Source: Panaeolus papilionaceus (lineage: Eukaryota; Basidiomycota; Agaricomycetes; Agaricales). Taken from it: a DNA stretch of 64,000 nucleotides. Below the pieces are notes generated by a model. That model saw only the letters and a list, made by a program, of their open reading frames with translations, was not told the DNA's origin and did no database searches. Location of the stretch: assembly GCA_015501605.1 (NCBI GenBank), contig JADNRZ010000006.1, positions 310,001-374,000 of the forward strand, written 5' to 3'. The position numbers and the translations under genes were made by a program. Positions 1 to 9,882 of this stretch are shown here, one piece after another (within the stretch, counting starts at the first letter, position 1; each line of letters opens with the position of its first letter).

Positions 1-2113
1 CCAGATAACAATGTCTGCGGGTGGATAAATCACTACCACAATGTACAGCAATAACTACCTTCCTCACCAGCGTCGTATCCTATGGGCAGTGGTCAGAACA
101 ACGAACAAGCTTGGGGCATGTGGATTGGGAATACCTTCTCTGATGTACCCTATCCTATGATCCATCCCAAGCATTTCAGCGGGCGCGGTAGTAACAGAGG
201 CAATCGCCAGATTGGGTGCAAGACCATAGAAGTAGGCTTGCTGGGCCTCGTGCAGCAAATAGCGAGAATTGACGAATGGATGATCGCTCTTTCTCACTGT
301 CAGTTTCAGGAGTTCCATATCTTCGAATTGTTTCATATACCTTGATCACAACTTTCAGTCCATGGCTTGCAAGAACTCGTGAAGCAAACTCGGAAGCACG
401 ATACGCCTCGAGCTTATATCTGGTCCCATTGAGTCTTTGTGTAACTTTGAAATTGATTAATACGGTACCTTGCTGCAGATGCGAACAACGCGATGGCGGG
501 AGGTCTACCTTGATTGACGATAGGAAATCAATACCACACTAGCGGACAACAGCCAGAGTTTACAGAACTAACCGTAGGCCTCTTTAACACGCTCCGGGAT
601 GAGATAAGCTTCGCTTGCATGATGGAAGGCCGCAATCTCGAAGTTGAATTCATTGGAAAGCTTGCATTATCTCAGCACGGCCATGAACAGGAGGCAGATG
701 ACGCTGAAACATACCCGAACCATTGCGTCGATGTCTGAGGCGGAATAGCAGTGAACGTTGACCTAAGAAAAGGGGCGTAAACACATATTCGGAAAATTCG
801 AATCTGACTCGGTATGGACTCGGTATGCAACTCACTTTTACTCTTCCTCTTAAGACGTCAACAAGGGACTCCCATTGCAAGACGTCGGGAAAATCACCCA
901 AATCATCCCAACGTCCCTTGAACGCAGTTTCGCAAAATTCGTCTTGTCGCTTTTTTATCTGGCTGGCAGTGTTATAGCTATTGGGTGCATTGCATGTGAG
1001 ACTGCGGGTGATCATGAAGAAGCCACAGAAAAGCTATTCAAACGCACGCTTGACGTATGGCCCAAATAGTGTCCATTCGGACATCGTCAAAGGAGTGGCC
1101 TGTCGAATGTCGTTGATAAATATTGCACTTTAACGATCTAGTCAACCTGCTTACTGGGATTCTCGCCTGCGAAAGTATTTAGATCAGATATATAAAATGA
1201 CAGATTCGAGTCGAGTCAACTGACCGCATGCATGTCTAAAAGTAATTACAGGTTGTTAGCAAATAGTACGGGGGCGCATTCGTGAACGTACTTCATGTGT
1301 CTCCAGCGAGGTGGAAGATTGGGGTTCGGGAATGACTGATTAATGTGGTAAGGAGGTTCTAACAACATAGAGGATGAGGATTTTTCTGAAGTCTCTCGAA
1401 GTTTCACAACGTAAGCTTGGCCACCTACACAGGGCCTCTAAGTACGATGCACGTTAATTATTGCGTGTCCACTGACCAATTGCAGCTGCTGAACCAGGTA
1501 GGACAAGTGAGGTGGTCACTCCTCCAGATATAGCCAAGAGGTAGGACTCGTCATGGGTGTTTAATCCATCCAAACTTCTAAGCCAGGGGTGAATCGTTCC
1601 CTTCAAAGAGTTGTCATCGATGGCGCCTTTCAGCTCCGGAGAAGGAGCGTTCCCGATATGAGAGTGCCCATCAACGAGACCTGGGGTGACCCACGCGTCT
1701 TGCGCGTCAATCTCGATCAACCTTCCGTCGTAACTCTCATTCAACCACGGACCCCCCAACCTTCCAACAGTTTTAATGAGGCCGTTATCAATGAGTATAT
1801 CGCTCCTAAGAACTTCTGTCCCGTTGTTTCTACCAGTCCATATCTTGCCATTTCGGATAAGAATTGGGCGAGTTCCTTCTTCAAAGCGGTCTGATCGTGA
1901 GCGGCGAGTATGAAGAGTAGATGAAGCTGGCTTCAAAGCGAGTCCACGACATTTTGCGAGGATGTCGTGTGCATGAGGAGGGACCTTGTGTCCCGTCAAA
2001 TCATCCCTCCAGACAGTGATGGTTTTAGGTTGGAGGTAGATGTACAAAGCCAGCCCAGAGAAGAGACATAAAGTCCATATCAAACGAGAGGTGTTCTGCC
2101 TGTGGCGAACCAT
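1..2113 (-). CDS. Membrane-anchored amidohydrolase (imidazolonepropionase-like), 3' end outside window
   Basis: Metal-dependent hydrolase of the amidohydrolase superfamily; the substrate is unknown. The start is the ATG at 2113; the reading frame opens further upstream but without an ATG. Residues about 10-28 form a hydrophobic anchor, followed by the beta-sandwich segment with RNGKIWTG and the metal-site strand VTPGLVDGHSHIG. Later exons give LQWESLVDVLRGRVKV, VNVHCYSASDID, AAFHHASEAYLIPE, KSDHPFVNSRYLL and MDHRIGYIREGYDADIVIW, all in the order known for the fungal family. The gene is split by more than ten short introns and includes coding exons of 11 nt (1225-1235), 12 nt (1155-1166) and 12 nt (68-79). 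It is divergent from SSL1. Family assignment is firm; exon borders are by eye. Confidence 0.85.
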
Positions 2114-2546
2114 GGTATAAAGAGAGGAACTGCGACTGGCTGTCAAGTCAGATTCTCATATAGCATGCAGCGTTGGGACCTCGTGTTAGCTCGTGCTGCA
2201 AGTGATTAAAAGAGTGAGGTAAGGGTGCGTGGGGATGGTGAAACCTTGAAACCATTCCTTCTGTCCAGAGCCATATACAAAGGACCAACTAAATGAAATA
2301 AATCAAAAATCCCGGACGCTCCAAGGTTTTCTATTCCTGAACGATAAAAGTGTGTAGCTCGGTCTAAGGAAGTGACTGTGAATAGGACTCATACAATATA
2401 TCTGAAAGCCAAGCGAGCCGCGTCGGTCGCGAGTTGGCATATACAACAAAGTGCTTGACCGTCGGCATTTGCTTTTGAACTTTGACGACTACATTCAACT
2501 TTTACACATACACATTAGGGCTTACACATTCAAATTACATTATAAT
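2114..2546. promoter_or_regulatory. Shared intergenic region, amidohydrolase / SSL1
   Basis: This stretch of 433 bp separates two divergent start codons and must hold both promoters and 5' UTRs. I see no coding potential and no clear TATA box close to either start. Confidence 0.5.
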
Positions 2547-4195
2547 ATGCCACCCAAACGGATTAGCGATATGGATGTTGAATCGGACGGCTCTGATATA
2601 TCTATAAACCTTGAAGACACAGGCAAGGGCAAGGGCAAGGGCAAAGCGAAGCCAGGAGAAAAGCAAAAACCAGACAAGGGCAAGGGAAAGCCCAAAGATG
2701 TTGTCAGTATTTGATAGCTCATACAGCAACTGTTGGACTTATACATTCTCTTATCAGCAAGCTTATACCTGGGAAGCCTCCTTTGCTCGTTCTTGGGAGA
2801 CAGTGCAAGAGGATGAAGGTGGAAGTCTACAGGTCTCTGTTGAAGATTTGATGGCACGAGGACGACGACGTAGGTCTGTCATTTGTGTTGGTCGCATTGC
2901 CTCAAATCTCATGCAACACCTTCTCGACAAGATTGCTCGGCCCATCCACCGCTGTTCGTCGTACCATTATACGACATTTGGTTCTCGTCTTGGATTTGTC
3001 TTCAGCCATGATGGACCGGGATATGCGACCGACAAGATTTGATTTAATGCTGCAGTATGCACGCTCATTCATCTCAGAGTGGTTTGATCAGAATCCTCTC
3101 GGACAAATTGGTGTTGTTGGAATGAGGGCAGGCCTAGGAGAACGCGTCGGGGAGATGTCAGGTATGGATACTCCTAAACGGCAAGCTCATACAACTGAAT
3201 AACTCCAGGAAACCCTCATGACGTCCTGCGGTCCATCTCTGAAAGACATAAATTGGAGCCCACGGGAGAACCCAGTTTACAGAATGCAATTGATATGGCC
3301 CGAAGCTCTATGAAGTACGTCTAGCTACAGGTACCAACATTCACAGCCAACTTAGCATGCCATTTAGTCACCTACCCACCCATTCTTCACGAGAAATTTT
3401 GATAGTCTTCGGCTCTTTGACGACTTGTGACCCAGGGAACATCCATGATACGCTCGACACATGCATAAAAAACAAAATCCGAATATCTATCGTGGCTTTG
3501 GCTGCAGAAATGAAGATTTGTCGTGAGCTGTGCGACAAAACTGGTGGTATGTTCACCCTATCTATCTACTCTGTCATCGGCGCTAATGCGAGGACAGGTC
3601 AGTTTGGTGTTGCCATGAATGAAGGGCACTTCAAAGACCTTTTGTTCGAACTCGTACCTCCACCGGCCCAAAAGGCCACGGGGAAGGCATCCGGTGCAGC
3701 AGGCAACCCTTCTGCAGACCTTATGCTAATTGGATTTCCAACGCGATTACCGGACACATCCCCCGCCAGTCTCTGTGTTTGCCATTCGGAAATGAAAAGC
3801 CAGGGGTTCCTGTGCCCTCGTTGCCAATCAAAGGTTTGCGACGTTCCGACGGACTGCGATGTGTGTGGCTTGATGATTGTCAGCTCACCACACTTAGCGC
3901 GCTCTTATCATCATTTATTTCCGGTACGACCTTATGAGTTGGTGTAAGGTTTTTCACTATAGTTTACTTCATGACTTTGTCTAACTCATCTTACAGACAG
4001 ACGATAGATGACCCCCCATCATCGACCACTTGCCATGCCTGTGCCAAACCCTTTCCAGCAAAAGCGACCGCGGCCAAAGAAGGTATCAGCCCGGTGGGCC
4101 GCTATAGGTGCCCAGAATGTCAACAGGACTTTTGTTCAGAGTGCGATGTATTCGTCCATGAAGTGGTGCATTGTTGCCCAGGATGCGGCAAATAA
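2547..4195 (+). CDS. SSL1: TFIIH subunit SSL1 / p44
   Basis: Core subunit of the general transcription and nucleotide-excision-repair factor TFIIH; in the family p44 binds and stimulates the XPD/Rad3 helicase. The start is the ATG of [11 protein letters not shown] lysine/glycine-rich low-complexity linker is followed by the conserved [18 protein letters not shown] block, then a von Willebrand-type (Ssl1) domain with [53 protein letters not shown] and [16 protein letters not shown]. The C-terminus carries two zinc modules: [20 protein letters not shown] and a RING-like CHAC...[13 protein letters not shown]...CCPGC. The domains lie in consecutive exons joined by short introns. Assignment is firm; exact exon borders near 2704 and 2870 are less certain. 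Confidence 0.93.
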
Positions 4196-4369
4196 TTTTA
4201 TCAGAACCACATCTACATACTAATAAATATCTATCGGCGTATGGGGCGGTCATGTCGGTAGCAATGTGCAAGGGGGTGAACGTCATTAAGTGGAGTAGAG
4301 TAGACACTATATATTATGGCGTTAATAGTGAGTCGTAAAAAGGCATTAATGCGTTAAGGTGTCCGAGCT

Positions 4370-6342
4370 TTATCTCAGGGATGTGCTTTGTGAAGGCGTG
4401 GCTCCAAAGAGCTCCATAGTGTGTTCATCTCTGAAGGGGTCCATAGAACGTCGGCTTGATTGTTTGCCTTTGAGTGTATAAGCGGCATATGCGTCGTCGT
4501 CGTAATCATTGTTATGAGCAAGACCTATTCTCTCGGTATCCCGTGTCCTGCCTGGTGAGGCACCTGCGGAATGTGCACTGCTGTTGAGCTTTCCCCTGGC
4601 AAGCTCTCGATGAAGAGGATGCTGATGATGGTCAACGTCTTCGTCTTCCCCGTCGTCTTCATCATCACTCGCGTTCCGAACGGCCCAGAGCACGGACCCT
4701 TCTCCTGCTACAGCTTCGTCGTCATCTTCGGGCCCGTCCTCAAGTTGTCTAGACTTGGCAGTGCCAGGAGAGCGCCTGCGCGGAGTTGTCGCCCTAATTT
4801 TACCCGTGATGGGTTCTGGCTTCTTATGGGTGAGTAGGACTACTCCACCAATGAGGACGATGACGGAGGTGAATATGAGGAAAAGAGTCCATGATTGATA
4901 TGCTTGGACTTCGTCGTTAAAAATAAGGGAGTTGAGCCATCTGATGGTCAAGTTAGCCGCGCATTTGAAATGAGAGAATGAAGGTGACCAAACCCCGTCG
5001 CTGTGTAAACACCATAAAAGACAGGGACAACCAGCGTAGAGTCGTAGACTTTGAGGCCCCGATTGAGACAAATGATTTGGAGAACGGCGGTTATTGCCAA
5101 GAGGATAATAGTGAAAATTGGGGCTGCATGACCGAACTGGTTTCCAGGGTTTTTGTGTGACAGAGAGCCCGAAATGAGCTTAACACTAAAAAATAGTAAG
5201 TAATCAGAGAACAACAATGTCAAAGATGCGTACGTTGCTTTGGCGAATACTAAGCATCCACCGGCGAGAGCACCTCCGCAGCACGCCCATCCAATGCCCA
5301 AAGTCCACGCGACCTGTTTATCATCTTTTGGACCAGCCCATTGTTCCAAACGGTCCGTGGCCCACGAAATCATAACATCCCAAGTATACTTGAGAAATAA
5401 CAACAGACCAAGTATCTTGCGCAACCAGCCCTTCTGGGTAAATGACGGACTCTGAGATGAAGCTTGCATAGAAGGACGAGCGGCGGAAAATGGAACGGCG
5501 GCGAGGTCAGCACGAGTTGAAAGAATAAGATCGAGCCTTGTGGTGAATACCAAAACGAGGAAAAGGACAAACGACATGGCGAAGAAATAACTGAGCCATC
5601 CACCTCGCCGCCAGAGATATGTTATATGGGCCACATCTGTGTCGTTGGTAAGGCCGCTGTTGATGGAGCCAAAGGCAACTATTCCAATTACCCCCAAGAT
5701 AACGACGACTGTTCCCTATATTAAAGGTAGTTGGTTTCGTGTTCCAATGACGAAATATAATAGCGCACATAGATATCAGTGCTCGTTACCGGGGTTCCAA
5801 CGAGAAACCGGGCAAACAGAAAGTTAAAAACGAGAGATGTGGAACCGAGAGGCGCGACGTATTCTGATATCCACAATGTATATAAGAATATGAATCAAGA
5901 GATATACAAAGGACTTACCTGCCCGCATATACTCTAACGCCAGTGTACTCCCTATTAGTTGAGACAAACTAATGAAGAGGCATCAGGTATGTGTCAAGAG
6001 AAATATGCTAGATACACGCACATGTAGAGAAGCATTCCAAGAAGCCATAAGGGTCTCATCCAGTCTTTCTTTCTTGCAGATTTTGGAATAGCGCTTGTTC
6101 TAACCTGTAAAAATGGTTAATTGTGATAAATGTAGAAAATAAAATTATGCATAATTTACATGGTCCAATTTTGTGAGGTTAAGACCAGCTGCGTTTAGAA
6201 TTGAAGCCAATAAAATGATAGCAAGACCAATTATAAAAGCGACAACTGGGTTTACATTATGCGCAGGTACAGGGTCGTCTGAAAGAGAAAAAGAGGTCTC
6301 CAATGGAGGAGCAGCCATGCCAATGGTCGTCGTTGATGACAT
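4370..6342 (-). CDS. NIPA-family magnesium transporter-like membrane protein
   Basis: Multi-pass membrane protein of the NIPA (DUF803) family, whose animal members move Mg2+ at the plasma membrane or endosomes. Exons carry NPVVAFIIGLAIILLASILN, the family block LNLTKLDHVRTSAIPKSARK, then GVIGIVAFGSINSG, LVFTTRLDLIL, IICLNRGLKVYDSTLVVPVF and VIVLIGGVVLLTHKKPEP. About eight or nine hydrophobic segments can be seen. The C-terminal tail of some 120 residues is hydrophilic, with acidic runs (DGPEDDDEA, DDEDDGEDEDVD) and serine/arginine stretches, so it is probably cytosolic. The start is the ATG at 6342; the divergent Tcp11-like gene begins only 160 bp away. Transport substrate is inferred from the family. 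Confidence 0.87.
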
Positions 6343-6502
6343 GAATGTCTATAGGCTCTTTCCAAAAACAGCCTACAGTAGACACAGCCCAATCTTTTAG
6401 AATTACGTCAGCATATCACAGTCATTTAATTGTATTGTAGGCGCCTATTTAGGAAAGTGCTCAGATTCACCGTCAACACATTCCTTGAATTTCATAAAAA
6501 AC
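6343..6502. promoter_or_regulatory. Compact bidirectional promoter, NIPA / Sok1-Tcp11
   Basis: Only 160 bp lie between the two divergent start codons, so regulatory elements for both genes must overlap here. No clear TATA box is visible. Confidence 0.45.
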
Positions 6503-8278
6503 ATGTCCACAGATGCACCTCAGGTTCTTAATAATGCCTCGGTAGCAATTCTTCCTTTTGAACTCGTTCAATCGCTCAATCAAACTTATTTTTTACATCT
6601 TCTCCTTACCGATCCAACAAAAGTTATTCCACCAGGAAAGTCTCTTTTATCAATGATGCAACACGCCAACTTCAAAGTACCAGGAGAGGTTAAAGAACCA
6701 GTTTCTTCAGAAGAAATTTTGCATCGTGTTAAAAACGTTGCGCATAGAGCTTTTTGGGATGAGGTCGGTACGTCTACCAATAATTATGTTATCATCTGCT
6801 AATAATTACTATGCTTTTATGGCCAGGTTTTAGAGGTTTTATCTAGCCCATCACCACCACTACAAATGCCTCGTCTACAAAGACTTTACGCAGACATCTA
6901 TGATTCATTGTCCCCTCTTTTCCCCCCAACACACCCAGTTATAGTCACCTTGTCATCTCCAGTTCCGCCCACCACTTCACCACTTCATTCAACATTACAT
7001 TTTCTTAGAGAGATTGTGGATGCATTGCTTCTTAGATGTGCTCCTGTTCGCGATTCAGCATTACAAGCCATTCGGCCCTCATTATCCGATCCCCCCTTTT
7101 CCTATCCAATGCCCCATTCCGACACTCTGACACCTCTCGCCGAATTTGTTGTCGATAAAATCAAGTCAATTATCGACATAGCCGAACTCATGAAATCCGA
7201 CTTGAACAGTTTCATTCTTGGGACTATGTCCGAGGCTCAGTTAAAGGGTGTCCTGTTTCGCGTTGCCAAAGAACAAGAGCGAGATCTGGTCGTGAAGCTC
7301 TGGGGTGGCAAGGACGCCGTCAGAGAACAATGGCGTTCCTGGTTGAAGGATCTCAAAATTATGAGAGAGACAGCCATAGACAAATGGATTTCAAGACTCG
7401 TCATGGCCGTTACTTCAGACCATCCTGTCTACTGTGCTATACCACAACAACAACCGCTGCATTCAAACGAGGAAACCAATGAAATTGCACCAAACCGACT
7501 TCCCCCTCAGATGTTTTACTTCGAGCATACACTTCGTTTTGTTCAAGATTACATCCAAGCGACGGTTATCATGGCGGTTCTTCGTAATATTCTCCCTCGA
7601 CTCTCGAAACCTTCTGAAGCGACCTCAGCCACAGACACCCAGGAAAGAGGGAACTTTATGCGACGCGTTTGGTCGCTACTCATGGACGAAATCGAAACAC
7701 AGACAACCCATAATGAACCAGGGTCAACAGCGCCATTGAAACTCGTAAACATTGCTGATGAAGTCGTCCGCGCATACGAGGCCATTGCCCGCATACCCTC
7801 GGAAGGAAATCCTGACCCAAAGGTCTCCGACCAACTTCGGTTCACCGTCGAAAACGTCCTGCGCTCAAATGACGCTGTGTATATGGTCCTGAAAAGGCGT
7901 TTGACAAACGCCCTGGAGAAAGGCCTTCTTGCAGAGCGTGATCATGAGGTCAAAACATCAAGCTCCGAGGTAAACACCCTGAGTTCCGTCAACGATACAG
8001 GTCGCCGAGGTCCCTCGAACCCTTTGAACATCCCTATACAAGTGCAAACAGGACAGATACCAGCGGGAATTCGCGGATTCGATATGAACGCTACCAAAAA
8101 GATCAAATTGGACACCGGCAGTTCTGAAGGCTACCCTTTCTCGGAATTTAGCGGCGGCTCATTAACGGCACCACAGGGGTTCGAGGATGCGTTACTTCAG
8201 GATTGTGTTCTAAACCTCTTCAAGAAGTTGACAATTGTTGTTGAATGGACGGAGTCCGTGTGGGGTGATCTTGTTTGA
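6503..8278 (+). CDS. Sok1 / T-complex 11 family protein
   Basis: Member of the Tcp11 family, which includes yeast Sok1, a suppressor of protein kinase A deficiency; the biochemical role is not known. The start is the ATG at 6503; the frame is open a few codons upstream but begins there only with TTG. One intron (6764-6826) is removed, giving 570 residues. Family blocks seen are AHRAFWDE just before the intron, LQRLYADIYDSLSPLFPP, LHFLREIVDALLLRCAPVRD and the helical FVVDKIKSIIDIAELMKSDL. The 3' half is a long helical region ending in a divergent tail with KKIKLD, a possible nuclear signal. Head to head with the NIPA gene. Confidence 0.85.
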
Positions 8279-8678
8279 AGGACGATCCTGAGCATTATAA
8301 CCCTTAGATGAAACTTTGCATCAGTGTCTATAGTAGGCATTAGTAGCTATCTTAATGCCAGTAATTTCTTATTTGCCCCAAATGACGGTGTAGTCGTCGC
8401 GCGGGTGTGATGCTAGATAAGAAACATTTCTCCTGCTGATAAGTAGGATAATTTGTCCCATTTTATGTACGTGCTTGTCAACAGATTGGATACAACTTGA
8501 ATTACGAGACTTGTTTTCAAGTTCATTGATTAAAACTCCGACCTGTTTTCCGACATAGAGAAAATCTGGCAGCAAACTTGCCACGATCCTCATAAACGTT
8601 TTTTCTAATGAACCAGGCTCTCATGCCATGTACGTAGTAGTTTCTCGAGCCTCAGGGGGGGACAACTCCCCTCACAAG

Positions 8679-8707
8679 TGCCGGAGTACGCACAAAGTAC
8701 TCCGGCA
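8679..8707. repeat. Perfect 11-bp inverted repeat, 7-nt loop
   Basis: TGCCGGAGTAC at 8679-8689 is matched exactly by its reverse complement GTACTCCGGCA at 8697-8707. It is too short for a mobile element and lies far from either flanking gene; function unknown. Confidence 0.7.
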
Positions 8708-9825
8708 GTGTTAAAATCTCGAACACATGGACCAGCCGAGTACATAACTACTGCTATGATTCGTTCTTTATGGAATACCAGGGCCACTCAACAATCACAT
8801 CATCAGAAAGAGGTCTATAAGAGTAAGCCCGTAAAGCAACCCTTCCATCTATGTCATAAGTCGGATCTTATCTTGCTTACACAGTCGACCCATACGTTGA
8901 TACACCTTCACTTTGGTCCCCATATCCAAGATTCCAAAAATCAAGATCCGGTAAAGGGTTTGTCGCATTTTGAACACTGGAAATCATTTTATGGTATCTG
9001 TTAACATCACACGACTTTACAGGTTAAATCCCAAGGTCCCCAATTGCAGCCCAGGAGGGACAGATGTGGTAAGACGCTCAAGGGGCGCTCAGGTTACAGT
9101 TGCATGCAGGAGCAAGTTATCGTGTGTGACGCGACGAGCTCGTGGAACCTTCAGAAAGTATCGGGAGGATCTTGAAACTAGAGGGGGCTTGGCAGATAAT
9201 CCTTTCGTGTTGAAGGATAACCCCCATGCATGGTAGAAGTCTGCAATAGCATGGTTGATTAGGATGTTTAACGAACATCTTGATGTCCGCGAAAAGAAAT
9301 TCCGAGTGGACACAGGAACCAGCGACTCGCGAAAGGATGATACCAATTTGTGGGGCCCGATTCTGAATCTTTCGCGACAAGGGTGCATTGGTGCTTCCCA
9401 TTTTCGCCGGGTACTTTCAGCTCAAGTGGGTGCCTTCAATAATCGACAACGAAGTCTTTTTGTACTATTCTGGTTCATGTCTATATGAAGGTTTGGCAGC
9501 GACATGTGTAGCAGAGTTGTGACGTTCGATACATGTCTCCGCGTCCATTTCAGGCGATTGGCGCTCTCCATTCTGATCTTACTCCTCACGCATCATGATT
9601 TGGAACCCAGCCAGAAAGGTTGAATGACCCTACCACATAACACATAAGCTCGAAAACCGGAACATATTTTATCTAGCGTGCCGACCCGCGGCGGCGATAG
9701 AATATGTTAGCTTGCGGATGGGTTGATGTCATGACTGCTCAATGTATCTGTGAGAAATCTCATCGAAATCTCACTCTACAGAAGCCCCCGATGACCCTCT
9801 GGCGGATCTCATCCGTGTAGGGCAC

Positions 9826-9831
9826 TATAAA
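9826..9831 (+). promoter_or_regulatory. TATA box of the phenylalanine ammonia-lyase gene
   Basis: TATAAA lies 57 bp before the ATG at 9883. The upstream in-frame ATG at 9850 is only about 20 bp from this box, too near to be inside the usual transcript, which favours the later start. Confidence 0.6.
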
Positions 9832-9882
9832 TTCTGTCGACTAGTATGGATGCACAAGACAGTACCCCACTCTACTACAACC

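Larger units (their letters stand above)
8279..9882. other. Gene-free stretch with a PAL-proximal promoter
   Basis: About 1.6 kb without a supportable gene. All open frames are short, lack recognisable motifs and do not join across splice sites. The first 100 bp are the probable 3' UTR of the Tcp11-like gene. A perfect 11-bp inverted repeat lies at 8679-8707 and a TATA box at 9826-9831. Confidence 0.6.

Noticed and set aside
2535..2857. Minus-strand frames opposite the SSL1 linker
   Set aside because: Mirror of the GGCAAG repeats of SSL1; the sense strand has clear TFIIH motifs.
6485..6502. Upstream extension of the Tcp11-like frame
   Set aside because: It opens with TTG; the first ATG is at 6503. 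The same applies to frames before 2113, 18593, 24594 and 34815 on their strands.
9850..9882. ATG at 9850 as the PAL start
   Set aside because: Only about 20 bp from the TATA box, and the ATG at 9883 has a better context. Kept as an alternative.
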